This document shows, in pieces, positions 44,845 through 53,565 of a stretch of 56,373 bases of DNA (its first letter is position 1; the number at the start of each line of letters is the position of its first letter). A program made the translations under genes and the position numbers. Under the pieces are notes generated by a model. That model was not told the DNA's origin and searched no databases. It saw only the letters and a program-made list of their open reading frames with translations. The DNA is from Flammeovirgaceae bacterium BBD 1991-12 (GTDB taxonomy: Bacteria; Bacteroidota; Bacteroidia; Cytophagales; Cyclobacteriaceae), in contig LYSV01000027.1 of the NCBI GenBank assembly GCA_001657315.1, forward strand, positions 1 through 56,373, in the 5' to 3' direction.

Positions 44845-45133
44845 CGATCCCGCGATAAATTGAAGGCCATTCCAGACTATATTCGGACGTAAGCTGATCC
44901 ATGGCATATTCATCCGTAGAAGCCTCCGGCCAATACCTTACATAGGCGGCAACATTCAGCAGAACGATCAGCAGAACACCGGCCAGACTCCACTTCAAGC
45001 CTATGGGACTGCTCTCCGTTTGCTCCATGCGTGCCCTTAAACGGGTGTAGAAATAAGGTTTCGTTTGCAGCCTCTCCATACCGTCAAGGCTATCGAGGGT
45101 TTTGTTTACTTCTCTTTCAATGTGCTTTTCCAT
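44837..45133 (-). CDS. Small one-TM protein, candidate anti-sigma factor
   Basis: 98 residues: a cytosolic N-terminal helix pair (1-45; EVNKTLDSLDGMERLQ), a membrane helix (about 48-66) and a short acidic periplasmic tail. It lacks a zinc-binding motif. Size and topology match CnrY-type anti-sigma factors, and it sits 8 bp after the sigma gene and overlaps the sensor gene by 8 bp. The family itself is not recognised; the call rests on position and topology. Confidence 0.6.
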   Translation of the reverse strand: MEKHIEREVNKTLDSLDGMERLQTKPYFYTRLRARMEQTESSPIGLKWSLAGVLLIVLLNVAAYVRYWPEASTDEYAMDQLTSEYSLEWPSIYRGIDE

Positions 45134-45141
45134 AACTCTGC

Positions 45142-45708
45142 CTAACTTTTATAATACTGATAAAGAGATCTTCGCAAATTGGTTTTGGCCCGGTGAAGCA
45201 ATGATTCTACAGAAGATACCGTAGTATGCATGATACCCGCGATCTCCGCATAGCTCTGCCCTTCTACTTTGTGGAGAAGGAAGGCGGTTTTCTGTTTTTC
45301 CGGCAGCTCATCAATTTTTGAGAACAATACTCCCGCCCTTTCCTTGTTTTCAAGCATTACTCCCGGGTGTACTTCATCTTTGTGAACATCCCCTACGCTC
45401 TCTTCCTTTCCAAAAAGGGAAAACACATATCCCCATCGTTTCTTTCGTTTTGCTTTCCGGATCATTTCCAGAGCTTTATTCACGGCAATCCTGTAGATCC
45501 AGGTACCGATACCGGAGTTTTCACTGAAGTTGTTTACAGAACGGTAAACTTCAATGAAAACCTCCTGTACCAGATCTTCGGCATCACTTTCATTTCTTAC
45601 ATAACCGTAGCAGAGGTTATATATCCTGTCTTTATAACTGTCCACCAGAACCCTGAATGCTTCTTCATTTCCACTTTTTAACTGATGGATTATATCTTTT
45701 TCTTCCAA
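45142..45708 (-). CDS. ECF RNA polymerase sigma factor
   Basis: 188 residues starting at TTG 45708, the only start that fits the family N-terminus (MEEKDIIHQLKSGNEEAFRV); no in-frame ATG is close. Region 2 at about 20-90 (ESDAEDLVQEVFIEVYRSV, IGTWIYRIAVNKALEMIR) and region 4 at about 130-180 (LPEKQKTAFLLHKVEGQS, YAEIAGIMHTTVSSVESLLH). The linker is long and charged. It is followed by the anti-sigma candidate and preceded by a Spy-like gene 23 bp upstream. The unusual start codon may keep sigma levels low relative to its partners. Confidence 0.92.
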   Translation of the reverse strand: MEEKDIIHQLKSGNEEAFRVLVDSYKDRIYNLCYGYVRNESDAEDLVQEVFIEVYRSVNNFSENSGIGTWIYRIAVNKALEMIRKAKRKKRWGYVFSLFGKEESVGDVHKDEVHPGVMLENKERAGVLFSKIDELPEKQKTAFLLHKVEGQSYAEIAGIMHTTVSSVESLLHRAKTNLRRSLYQYYKS

Positions 45709-45731
45709 TGCCTGACGGACAGTTATATGGA

Positions 45732-46208
45732 TCAGCCATGCCTCATGCCCATTCGGCCATGTGCTTTATGACGGCGCTTGCCTGCATGGGTATCAAAAAA
45801 CAGCCGCTGCTCTTCATTCAACTCAGCGCGTACCTTTTGATGATGCGCAGCGCGGATCTTCATCATACGGGTTTGCAGTCCGCCAATTTCATCGATCACA
45901 CGGTTAATGTCATTCATACTGGCCTTCTCAGCGGTGGAGAGTGTTTTCAGCCTGGCGCGTTTTTCACCCAGTTCATTCTTTATGGGTAGCATTTCTTTTT
46001 GCATATCCGTCCGCAGACTTTCGATCTTTTCCCGCTGCTCATCAGTAAGGTCAGGGATCATACTCAGGCGATCGCCACGTTCACGCCCCTCCCGTTTATG
46101 TCTCATTTCCTGTCTCATTTGCCGGCGTTCCTGTGCCTGTAGGGAATCCATTGCTCCGGCCATCACTAATGACAGCACACATACTACCATAAATTTTGAG
46201 TTTTTCAT
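45732..46208 (-). CDS. Secreted Spy/CpxP-like (LTxxQ) protein
   Basis: 158 residues. Signal peptide to about residue 25, then an Arg/Met-rich helical protein with IPDLTDEQREKIESLRTD (LTxxQ motif), a second helix pair with INRVIDEIGGLQTRMMKI and the motif LNEEQRLFFDTH. The C-terminus is His/Gly/Met rich (KAHGRMGMRHG), as in proteins that bind Zn, Cu or Ni in the periplasm. Spy-type members act as ATP-independent chaperones. It is probably the first gene of the sigma operon. Confidence 0.78.
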   Translation of the reverse strand: MKNSKFMVVCVLSLVMAGAMDSLQAQERRQMRQEMRHKREGRERGDRLSMIPDLTDEQREKIESLRTDMQKEMLPIKNELGEKRARLKTLSTAEKASMNDINRVIDEIGGLQTRMMKIRAAHHQKVRAELNEEQRLFFDTHAGKRRHKAHGRMGMRHG

Positions 46209-46265
46209 CTTATTTAATGTTTGTTTCTAACCTTTGGATGACAATAAAATGAAAAACCTGCGCCC

Positions 46266-46742
46266 TTACCCGGAAATATTTGCAATATAGTATCCGGTCA
46301 TGAACAGGCTGGCGGTAAGTTTGATAAGTGTACCTAACAAAAAGCCTACAAATGATCCCCATGCGGCCCGCATGGCGTCTTTGGAGTCTTTGCCAGCTAT
46401 GTATTCTCCCACCAGAGCGCCCAACAACGGCCCAACAATAATTCCAACCGGGGTAAAAAACAAGCCGATGACCAGACCTATGAAGGTTCCCAATACTCCC
46501 CATTTACTGCCTCCGTATCGCCTGGTGCCATAAGCAGGGATGACATAGTCGAGCCCTGTGACCACTATCGTGATCACCAGCCACAGGATCATGAAGTTAA
46601 GTGTAAAGGGCGCTTCAGACTGAAGCTGCATGAGCAACAGACCCACATAGCTTAGCGGCGGACCAGGAAGTACAGGCAGGAAACAGCCCAGAATACCGAT
46701 AAGCATAAAAAATCCAGCCAATATCAGTAATGCTATATCCAT
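46266..46742 (-). CDS. DUF456 family membrane protein
   Basis: 158 residues with about five hydrophobic segments, beginning with a helix containing ILGCFLPVLPGPPLSYVGLL and a Gly-rich pattern later (GLVIGLFFTPVGIIVGPLLG, then GALVGEYIAGKD). These are the landmarks of DUF456. The function is unknown. It lies upstream of the Spy-like gene, 57 bp apart, so it may be part of the same transcript or a separate unit. Confidence 0.85.
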   Translation of the reverse strand: MDIALLILAGFFMLIGILGCFLPVLPGPPLSYVGLLLMQLQSEAPFTLNFMILWLVITIVVTGLDYVIPAYGTRRYGGSKWGVLGTFIGLVIGLFFTPVGIIVGPLLGALVGEYIAGKDSKDAMRAAWGSFVGFLLGTLIKLTASLFMTGYYIANISG

Positions 46743-46763
46743 TCAAACATTTATATTCAGGTA

Positions 46764-47273
46764 ATGAACATCAAAGATGAAATTCTCAGGGAACATTCAA
46801 AACAACAGGCAATAAAAATTGCCTCTTACATTGGCACGGCCCCTGACAGGTTTGGAGAGCTGATGCATCTTTTTTTTGACAGGGAATACCGTACCAGCCA
46901 GCGCGCTGCATGGGTAGTGAGCCACTGTCTTGATAAACATCCTGGGCTTGCAAAACCACACCTGGAAAAGATGGTGCTCAATCTCAGGAATGAAGTGCAT
47001 GTCGCTGTGGTGAGAAATACGCTCAGAGTGCTGCAGTTCATGGATATACCGGATGAAGTACTGGGTGAAGCAACTGACATTTGCTTTACCATCATGGAAT
47101 CGGGGAGCCAACCGATAGCTGTGAAGGTATTTGCCATGACCGTGCTGGCCAATATATGTAAAAAACTTCCTGACCTGAAAAATGAGCTGACCCTTTTGAT
47201 CGAAGATCAGATGCCCTTTGCTTCTGCCGGATTCAGAAGCAGAGGCACTAAAATACTGAGGCAGTTGCGTTAG
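46764..47273 (+). CDS. HEAT/ARM-like helical repeat protein
   Basis: 169 residues, all-alpha, cytosolic. It begins INIKDEILREHSKQQAIKI-like, continues with paired helices (YRTSQRAAWVVSHCLDKH, LRNEVHVAVVRNTLRVLQFM, PIAVKVFAMTVLANICKKL) and ends in FRSRGTKILRQLR, a HEAT-like superhelix without catalytic residues. Homologues are small conserved Bacteroidota proteins of unknown role. Divergent from the DUF456 gene. Confidence 0.72.
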   Translation: MNIKDEILREHSKQQAIKIASYIGTAPDRFGELMHLFFDREYRTSQRAAWVVSHCLDKHPGLAKPHLEKMVLNLRNEVHVAVVRNTLRVLQFMDIPDEVLGEATDICFTIMESGSQPIAVKVFAMTVLANICKKLPDLKNELTLLIEDQMPFASAGFRSRGTKILRQLR

Positions 47274-47382
47274 CACAGTAGTTTTATGGTCTTATGTCCA
47301 CTATCACTGCCAGCTATTTCACTGCTGCCATCAATGCAGGAGTCGTGACCATTGGTATATAAAATAAGCACTTGGAGATAAG

Positions 47383-48081
47383 TTAGCTGCTATCACCTGA
47401 GTCGCTGAACCGGTTAAAAACCTCCTGGTCGTAAAAAGTAGTTGTTATAATATCTTCTTCACATATAACGGTCTCCGTATTTATATTTTCCATCGAGTCT
47501 TCTCCCCCCGCATTATCATAAACACTCAAATAATCGGTAACCAGCTTAACATCCTGTTTTTCGGTCCTGTAACCACTGTAAAATGGCAGAATTCGAATAT
47601 AGGACTGACCATCTGGCTCATTCAATTCTGTAGCAATACCAACATACACTTTCCCATTACGCAAAGTGATCATCAGCAATTGCTGGCTGGCATAGCTTTT
47701 CAGCAGGTCCAGTTGCATGGAATTGCCGGTTTTTTCTATCGCTTTGGCCAAATACAAATTTTCAACATTTGGGGTCACTACCCTTTTAAAGAAGTTAAAT
47801 CCGCTGGTCCACCCATAGGCCAGTAAAAAGGAGAGCAGTGAAGGGTAAAAGAAATCGATCTTTAAGGGAATTTTGCTTAGCCAGAATTCAATAGTGGGGC
47901 ATCCCCATGTCGTAAATAACCACAGGGCAAAAGAAATGAAAAGGAATCCAAAACCGTATATGGATGAATCAAAAATCAGACGTTGTCGCTCGAGGCGTTT
48001 GTAACGAAACTTGGTTCTTATGCAGCGGGTGAGATAATAATAACCTCCCAGTAAGGGAAGCAGAAGAATACTCCAACTCAT
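47383..48081 (-). CDS. Membrane protein with Sm/SH3-like cytosolic domain, unknown function
   Basis: 232 residues. Three membrane segments in the first half (about 3-20, 44-64 and 78-97), then a soluble domain with MITLRNGKVYVGIATELNEP and ILPFYSGYRTEKQDVKLVTDY, a pattern reminiscent of DUF6338-type Sm/SH3-like folds, and an acidic C-terminal tail. It overlaps the preceding small gene by 4 bp. No function is assigned. Confidence 0.65.
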   Translation of the reverse strand: MSWSILLLPLLGGYYYLTRCIRTKFRYKRLERQRLIFDSSIYGFGFLFISFALWLFTTWGCPTIEFWLSKIPLKIDFFYPSLLSFLLAYGWTSGFNFFKRVVTPNVENLYLAKAIEKTGNSMQLDLLKSYASQQLLMITLRNGKVYVGIATELNEPDGQSYIRILPFYSGYRTEKQDVKLVTDYLSVYDNAGGEDSMENINTETVICEEDIITTTFYDQEVFNRFSDSGDSS

Positions 48082-48230
48082 TTATCACGGGATACTGGCT
48101 TTAACTTCTTCAATAGCTTCTTTACATTTTCAGATTGAAGAACGTCCACAGTATCAATAGTGAAAGTGCCGGATTCCGTGATCTTATACTTTTTATCCAG
48201 CAACACCTTCATGTCTAAGCCTCTGCTCAT
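48078..48230 (-). CDS. Small hypothetical protein coupled to the membrane protein
   Basis: 50 residues from ATG 48230 (MSRGLDMKVLLDKKYKITES, then a Lys-rich end VKKLLKKLKPVSRDK); ATG 48212 is an alternative. Its stop overlaps the start of the next gene by 4 bp (ATGA), which supports that it is translated. No domain is recognised. It could be a small partner or regulator of the membrane protein. Confidence 0.5.
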   Translation of the reverse strand: MSRGLDMKVLLDKKYKITESGTFTIDTVDVLQSENVKKLLKKLKPVSRDK

Positions 48231-48410
48231 AAAAACTGATTTACATATACAACGAAATATCGTAAAATTTAGTTGTTTTTCCCACACTAATCCATTCAAT
48301 CTCACGGGAAACAGCTGCTTAACTCCTTGTCGACGTCTTCACAGGCTATACCTGATCCCCCGATATGATCATTCATTTGGTCGCAACCAAATCATTTCGC
48401 CTGGAAAATC

Positions 48411-49745
48411 TCAAATAAGCCCCCTGGCCTTCAGCTCCAGGTATTTGTTGATGGTGTCCACCGTCAGGTGCTGAGGCGCTGTGAGTATACTCTGAATACC
48501 ATGGTTGCTCAATTCTTTCATGATGAGGTGTTTTTCATAAGCCAGCTTCTCTGCTATGGCCTTGCGGTAGATGTCACGGGTTTTCTGCGCTTTTCCTGTC
48601 AGAAGCTGATCCAGCTCAGTGTTTTTGAAAAAGATCACCACCAGTAAATGGAATTTGGCCAGGTTTTTAAGGTAAGGTAGCTGCCGGTACATACCGGAGA
48701 GGGTCTCAAAATTGGTGTACAGGAGGAGCAGACTTCTGTGGGTGATCTTCCTTCTCACTACGGCATACAGCGTGGAATAGTCTGCTTCCTTAAAGGCCGT
48801 TTTCTGATTGTACAGGGCTTGCATGATCAGCTGCATCTGCTTGTTACGGCTACTGGCGGGGATCAATGTGCCGATCTTGTGCTGAAAGGTGATCAGTCCT
48901 GCCTTGTCTTCCTTCTTCACCGCTATATTGGAGATCACCAGGCTGGCATTGATGGCATAGTCCAGCAGGCTCATCCCTTCAAAGGGCATTTGCATCACCC
49001 GGCTCTTGTCAATTACAGAATATACCTGCTGCGATTTTTCGTCCTGATAGTTGTTTACCATCAGGTCGCCCTTTCTGGCGGTAGCCTTCCAGTTGATGGT
49101 ACGGTAGTCATCACCTACTACATATTCCTTGATGGATTCCATCTCCATGTTGTGACCTATCTTCCTGATCTTTTTAATGCCCAATTCAACCAGCCTGTTG
49201 GAAATAGCCATTAATTCATACTTTCTCATCTGGATAAATGATGGATATACCGGCACCATTTTATCCTGTGAAAAGCGAAACCTACGGGATATCAGCCCGA
49301 GCCTGGTTCTGGCAAAAAAGTTCAGCGCCCCGAAGGAATACTCACCCCGTTTTACCGGCCGAAGAAAATATTCAAGGGTTTCCCTCTTCCCCGGCTCGAG
49401 TTTTAGCATGTAGGAATGGTCCCTTACCTGGAACTGGTGCGGGATCTCGTCAATAACTCTCAGTAAAACTGAAAACGGATAATGATTGTGGATCTGTACC
49501 AGTATCTCATTTTGGTCACCATTGGAGAGCTTTTCAGGTGTAACACGCTTCCCATCCATCCCCTTTTTCACCCGGAACAACCTGATGATGTCGATCACCA
49601 ACAGGATCAGCAGACCAAAGAAAAGCAGTCGCGGTAATGGTAGAAGTACAGGAAAAAAGAATGTCAGCATAAATATAACAACGATCGCGCCCACGGCCTG
49701 AAAAAAACGATTGTTGATATAAAGCTGTCTGAAAAAACGGATCAT
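48411..49745 (-). CDS. DUF58 domain protein
   Basis: 444 residues. Two membrane helices near the N-terminus (about 15-50), an extended region, then the DUF58 core (SIKEYVVGDDYRTINWKATARKGDL...N), followed by a von Willebrand A-like segment with SVIDKSRVMQ and LLLLYTNFETLSG. DUF58 proteins are encoded next to MoxR ATPases in many phyla and are thought to help assemble or activate extracytoplasmic complexes. Overlaps the MoxR gene stop by 4 bp. Confidence 0.9.
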   Translation of the reverse strand: MIRFFRQLYINNRFFQAVGAIVVIFMLTFFFPVLLPLPRLLFFGLLILLVIDIIRLFRVKKGMDGKRVTPEKLSNGDQNEILVQIHNHYPFSVLLRVIDEIPHQFQVRDHSYMLKLEPGKRETLEYFLRPVKRGEYSFGALNFFARTRLGLISRRFRFSQDKMVPVYPSFIQMRKYELMAISNRLVELGIKKIRKIGHNMEMESIKEYVVGDDYRTINWKATARKGDLMVNNYQDEKSQQVYSVIDKSRVMQMPFEGMSLLDYAINASLVISNIAVKKEDKAGLITFQHKIGTLIPASSRNKQMQLIMQALYNQKTAFKEADYSTLYAVVRRKITHRSLLLLYTNFETLSGMYRQLPYLKNLAKFHLLVVIFFKNTELDQLLTGKAQKTRDIYRKAIAEKLAYEKHLIMKELSNHGIQSILTAPQHLTVDTINKYLELKARGLI

Positions 49746-50722
49746 CGGGGTACTTCAATTTTCTCGACGATCTCATCGATGATCTCGTCAGCCGTTTGTC
49801 CTTCCATTTCCTTTTCAGGAGTAAGGATCACACGGTGACGCATTACGGGTTTGGCTACGAATTTGATATCTTCAGGGGTGACAAAGTCGCGTCCCTGTAT
49901 GCCGGCAAAAGCCTTGGAGGTCTGCAAAATGGCGATAGAGGCACGGGGTGATGCTCCCAGATAAAGGTCAGGGCTGTTACGGGTCTCATTCACCACCCGG
50001 GCTATATAGTGCATAAGGTTCTCATCAATGTGCAGTCCATGCGCCCTTGCCCTGTAATCCTTTATATTGTCTTTGGTCAATACAGCCTCCACACTACTCA
50101 GGTCGTGCGCTTTCTTACGGCTGTGGTGCCCCTGAAGTACCCTTACTTCTTCCTCCAATACAGGATAATCCACTAATATCTTGAATAAAAAGCGGTCCAG
50201 TTGTGCTTCGGGCAGCCTGTAGGTACCCTCCTGCTCAATAGGGTTTTGCGTAGCTACTACAAGATAGGGCTCATCCATGGGATACGTCTGTCCGTCCACT
50301 GTGGCCTGTCGCTCCTCCATCACCTCAAACAACGCCGACTGTGTTTTAGCCGGAGCCCGGTTGATCTCATCGATGAGAACGATATTGGAAAAGATCGGAC
50401 CGGACCGGAATGAGAATTCCGAGGTTTTCTGGTTAAAAACGGAAGTGCCCAGCACGTCTGACGGCATAAGATCAGGAGTAAATTGAACACGCGCAAAATC
50501 AGCCTGGATCACTCTGCTCAGAAGCTTGGCCGTGAGGGTCTTGGCCACACCCGGCACCCCCTCCAGCAGCACATGACCATCCGCCAGAATAGCCGTGATC
50601 AGCAGCTCAACCATCCTTTCCTGGCCTACGATCACTTTGGCGATCTCACCCTTGATCTTTTCCACGCTCTGCTTCAGGTCCGAGAGGTCTACCCGGCTTT
50701 TAAATATTTCTTCGTTTTCCAT
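49742..50722 (-). CDS. MoxR family AAA+ ATPase
   Basis: 326 residues. Walker A GVPGVAKT (55-62), Walker B LIDEI (116-120), sensor region VATQNPIEQEGTYRLPEAQL and an arginine-finger region near LDRFLFKILVDYP; the C-terminal lid contains LGASPRASIAILQTSKAFA. MoxR proteins act as chaperone-like ATPases, and the operon below supplies possible membrane partners. Starts 2 bp downstream of the DUF4350 stop. Confidence 0.95.
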   Translation of the reverse strand: MENEEIFKSRVDLSDLKQSVEKIKGEIAKVIVGQERMVELLITAILADGHVLLEGVPGVAKTLTAKLLSRVIQADFARVQFTPDLMPSDVLGTSVFNQKTSEFSFRSGPIFSNIVLIDEINRAPAKTQSALFEVMEERQATVDGQTYPMDEPYLVVATQNPIEQEGTYRLPEAQLDRFLFKILVDYPVLEEEVRVLQGHHSRKKAHDLSSVEAVLTKDNIKDYRARAHGLHIDENLMHYIARVVNETRNSPDLYLGASPRASIAILQTSKAFAGIQGRDFVTPEDIKFVAKPVMRHRVILTPEKEMEGQTADEIIDEIVEKIEVPR

Positions 50723-50724
50723 AT

Positions 50725-51906
50725 TCAGGTTAATTTAATCTCGTCAATTTTAGTGTTCAGCTCCCTGAGCTCTTCTTCGGATATGGCAGGAAGTTTTTTG
50801 ATCCGGTTGATCAGGCTGAACAGTGATTCTATTTCCTCACGGTTATGTCCCGTCTTGCGTGCTACCTTTTCCAGCCAGCCCTCGTCCCCTTCCGTGTATT
50901 GCAACATGTGCCGGGTACGTAGCCTGTCAATGAAAAAGTTGATCCGTTTTTCCGCTATGGCCCTGTGGTCCTTCTTGTAGAAGTAAAGATTGCTTATTGT
51001 GCCCACAAAGTCCAGGGTGGTATTGGTAAGAGGCGTAATGACCGGAATGATCCTTTGTTTTCTCTTGGCTTCAAACAAAATGAACAGAAGCAGTGAGAGC
51101 AGCGCTATATAATAGGCCCACTTCAAAGGCTCGGAGGACAGTATGAACCGCAGCGGTGTTCTGGCTTCCATCCTGCCCAGCTGATAATACTCGGTCCATG
51201 TAATCTCATTGGAGGGCAAGTAGGAAAACGCCTTGCTGACAAATTCATGGTTCTCCTCATACAAAAGATAGTTATTGGTAAATGCCAGTGGAGTAGAGCA
51301 CAGATAAAGATAGCCCTTACCCCATTCAGTACGGATCAGTACCGGCTTTTCCAGGTCATTCACTGCCAGCACCTCGGTCCTCACGGTATCAAAGCTGGAG
51401 AAATAATTATGGGTGTTGTTCCTTCTGTACGGATAACCCTCCGTGATCATGCCCGGGTTAATAAATTTTAATCGTGCAGTATCGTCCCGTGAGAGGTTCT
51501 GTATAAGATTATTATCGAAAAAATAGTCTTCACAAATGAGGTTGAGCGTATCGGCGAAGGTCCCATAGTAGTATTCCGAAGCTATAAAGGCATTCGCTCC
51601 TTCATTTACCAGATCAAGCAGCGCCTCCGTATCCTCATCGGCCGGTGAAAAGTAATTGGCAAAGATGAGAATATTTTCCGGCAAGGAATCCCTGAGCTCA
51701 TACAGTGTCAGATTGGTATTGACAATCTCATCCGAAGGGAAAAGATCTTCCAGCCTCTGGTCTATGAGAAATGAACCGAACGGATTTTTATCCTGGTGAG
51801 AGAAGGTGATCCTCCAGTCCAGCGGTTTTGGAGAAAAAAGCTCAACCAAAATATACAGAAGGGCCCCTATGACCAGAAATGAGATGTATTTGAGGTCTTT
51901 TTTCAT
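50725..51906 (-). CDS. DUF4350 domain membrane protein
   Basis: 393 residues from ATG 51906 (MKKDLKYISFLVIGALLY), which overlaps the upstream stop by 4 bp; an ATG at 51927 would add seven residues. N-terminal membrane helix, a glutamine-amidotransferase-like DUF4350 domain (about 35-220, with PENILIFANYFSPADEDTE and RTEWGKGYLYLCSTPLAF), a second membrane helix (about 252-274), and a soluble helical C-terminus. Part of the MoxR-DUF58 cluster. Function unknown. Confidence 0.82.
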   Translation of the reverse strand: MKKDLKYISFLVIGALLYILVELFSPKPLDWRITFSHQDKNPFGSFLIDQRLEDLFPSDEIVNTNLTLYELRDSLPENILIFANYFSPADEDTEALLDLVNEGANAFIASEYYYGTFADTLNLICEDYFFDNNLIQNLSRDDTARLKFINPGMITEGYPYRRNNTHNYFSSFDTVRTEVLAVNDLEKPVLIRTEWGKGYLYLCSTPLAFTNNYLLYEENHEFVSKAFSYLPSNEITWTEYYQLGRMEARTPLRFILSSEPLKWAYYIALLSLLLFILFEAKRKQRIIPVITPLTNTTLDFVGTISNLYFYKKDHRAIAEKRINFFIDRLRTRHMLQYTEGDEGWLEKVARKTGHNREEIESLFSLINRIKKLPAISEEELRELNTKIDEIKLT

Positions 51907-52613
51907 CCCGGCAGCTCTTTTTTCCATGACCTGAACAGCTGATTCACATTCGCAAACAGCTCTTTTGAGATCTCAAAATCGCCATACCATGCGTATTCAA
52001 AGTAAAAGCTGAGTGACCCGAAACCCTTTCTTATATTTTCTTCCTTTAGTTCAAGCAGGTAGTCATGATTGGTCTTGCCGGGCTGCCATTCGATGAGATG
52101 CTGGTCTGACAGATTTTTCAGGGCATACAAATAGATCAGCCTTATGGCCTTTTTAAATTCTCCTGCATCTATGGATGTCTTGATCAGGCTTTCAAAATCC
52201 ATTTCATGGATGTTTTCCATGTGTATCTCATAAGGTGCAGATGGTGAGTCGGCTTCGGCATAAAAGCTTTTACGTACATCTGCCTTCATCAATTTAAGTA
52301 TTGCGTATATTATGATGGCTCCTATTAGAATGTAAACGATGATCTTTCCTATGGGCGTGTTGGTACCCATGTAGAACAGCCTGTTCAGCACACCATTGAG
52401 CCATATGCGAAACCTGTCCCAGAGGCTCAGTCCCGGAACAGGCCGGTTACCATAGTCAAAATCAGGATCAGCTTTATGCTCTGCTATTTTCTGTGCATCA
52501 AAGGACCGCCATTCCACGGCCGACGAATCGTATTTCACATCGACAGGATCAGTGAAACCAAAAGTAGCCTGGCACCATAGCAGAAATAAAAGACTAATAA
52601 TGCTCTTCCTCAT
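51903..52613 (-). CDS. DUF4129-type membrane protein
   Basis: 236 residues from the ATG at 52613, which yields a signal peptide (MRKSIISLLFLLWCQATFGF); a longer frame begins at 52646. After a periplasmic part comes one membrane helix (about 85-110) and a cytosolic helical domain ending in a DUF4129-like segment: AIRLIYLYALKNLSDQHLIE, WQPGKTNHDYLLELKEENIR, FEYAWYGDFEIS. Encoded between DUF4350 and a multi-TM protein in the MoxR cluster. Confidence 0.82.
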   Translation of the reverse strand: MRKSIISLLFLLWCQATFGFTDPVDVKYDSSAVEWRSFDAQKIAEHKADPDFDYGNRPVPGLSLWDRFRIWLNGVLNRLFYMGTNTPIGKIIVYILIGAIIIYAILKLMKADVRKSFYAEADSPSAPYEIHMENIHEMDFESLIKTSIDAGEFKKAIRLIYLYALKNLSDQHLIEWQPGKTNHDYLLELKEENIRKGFGSLSFYFEYAWYGDFEISKELFANVNQLFRSWKKELPG

Positions 52614-53565
52614 CTTCTCCGGTTGATGCTGTGCCGAACGTTTCAATTTTTGCCATCAGACCCTTCGATTCCTTTAACTCCACAAGATTAAAGTACTGAA
52701 ATGCCAGCGCTACGAGAGGGACGCAATAAAGCAGATAGCTGATCACCAGGTAGAACAACAAGCAGATGGTGCCTGCCAGCTGCGTCACCACCCCGGGCTC
52801 ATCAAAGGTGTTGGCGTCCGTGGAGTGTAGCATTTTAAGGATAAAAATGATATACCACGGCAGGAAGAAGATGGACGAGATAACACTCTGAATGAGGCTG
52901 GTGACTATGAATAACCCAAAGGTGCTCCACCACTTGCTCTTGATCAGTTGAAAACAGCGTGTTACAGCTGTTCCAAAGTTTACCTTCTCATAGGCCATAA
53001 CTATGAAAATAATGGAGAAGCTGACTACTACATAAACAGCACCTGCATAGAAAATGATAATACCTATGAAGGTAAGCGCTGGTGAAATGGCTGCCAGAAG
53101 GAACGTGGGAATGAGCATTACCACATAGGCCAGCATCAAGACAAGCACATAGAGCATCATAGTGCCCAGTACACGCCAGAATGATCTTTTGGTCAGCTCC
53201 CACACCTCCCGTACTGCTATATCTTTCCCCTGCTTTTCATACAGGATCATATAGTCATACACCACAGCGATCAGGGCAGTACCCCCTATGACCAGAAAGA
53301 TGGCAGCTCCAATGGCGGGGGAAATGAGCCCCATGAGCTCATCCAGTTCCGGATCTATACCCTGTGTTGAATATGTCAGAATATTCATGAAGTTATCCAG
53401 GATCTGTGCCATGAGTATGCTACCCAGGATGACCGGAGGCCCCGCAATGTAGAGCATAGCCTTGAAAAGAGGCTTGAAATTTTGCTTGATAAACTCTATG
53501 GTAGCATTTATCTTCTTGCCAAAATCCCGGGTTTTGTGATATTCAATTCTCAGTGCTTCGCTCAT
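52594..53565 (-). CDS. Multi-spanning membrane protein of the MoxR cluster
   Basis: 323 residues from the ATG at 53565 (MSEALRIEYHKTRDFGKKIN), which overlaps the SpoIIM-like gene by 23 bp. About six membrane helices (near 45-70, 88-112, 145-175, 190-215, 240-265 and 285-305). The N-terminal soluble start is charged. No family name can be given safely; it is regularly found between SpoIIM-like and DUF4129 genes in Bacteroidota. It overlaps the DUF4129 start by 20 bp. Confidence 0.75.
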   Translation of the reverse strand: MSEALRIEYHKTRDFGKKINATIEFIKQNFKPLFKAMLYIAGPPVILGSILMAQILDNFMNILTYSTQGIDPELDELMGLISPAIGAAIFLVIGGTALIAVVYDYMILYEKQGKDIAVREVWELTKRSFWRVLGTMMLYVLVLMLAYVVMLIPTFLLAAISPALTFIGIIIFYAGAVYVVVSFSIIFIVMAYEKVNFGTAVTRCFQLIKSKWWSTFGLFIVTSLIQSVISSIFFLPWYIIFILKMLHSTDANTFDEPGVVTQLAGTICLLFYLVISYLLYCVPLVALAFQYFNLVELKESKGLMAKIETFGTASTGEDEEEHY

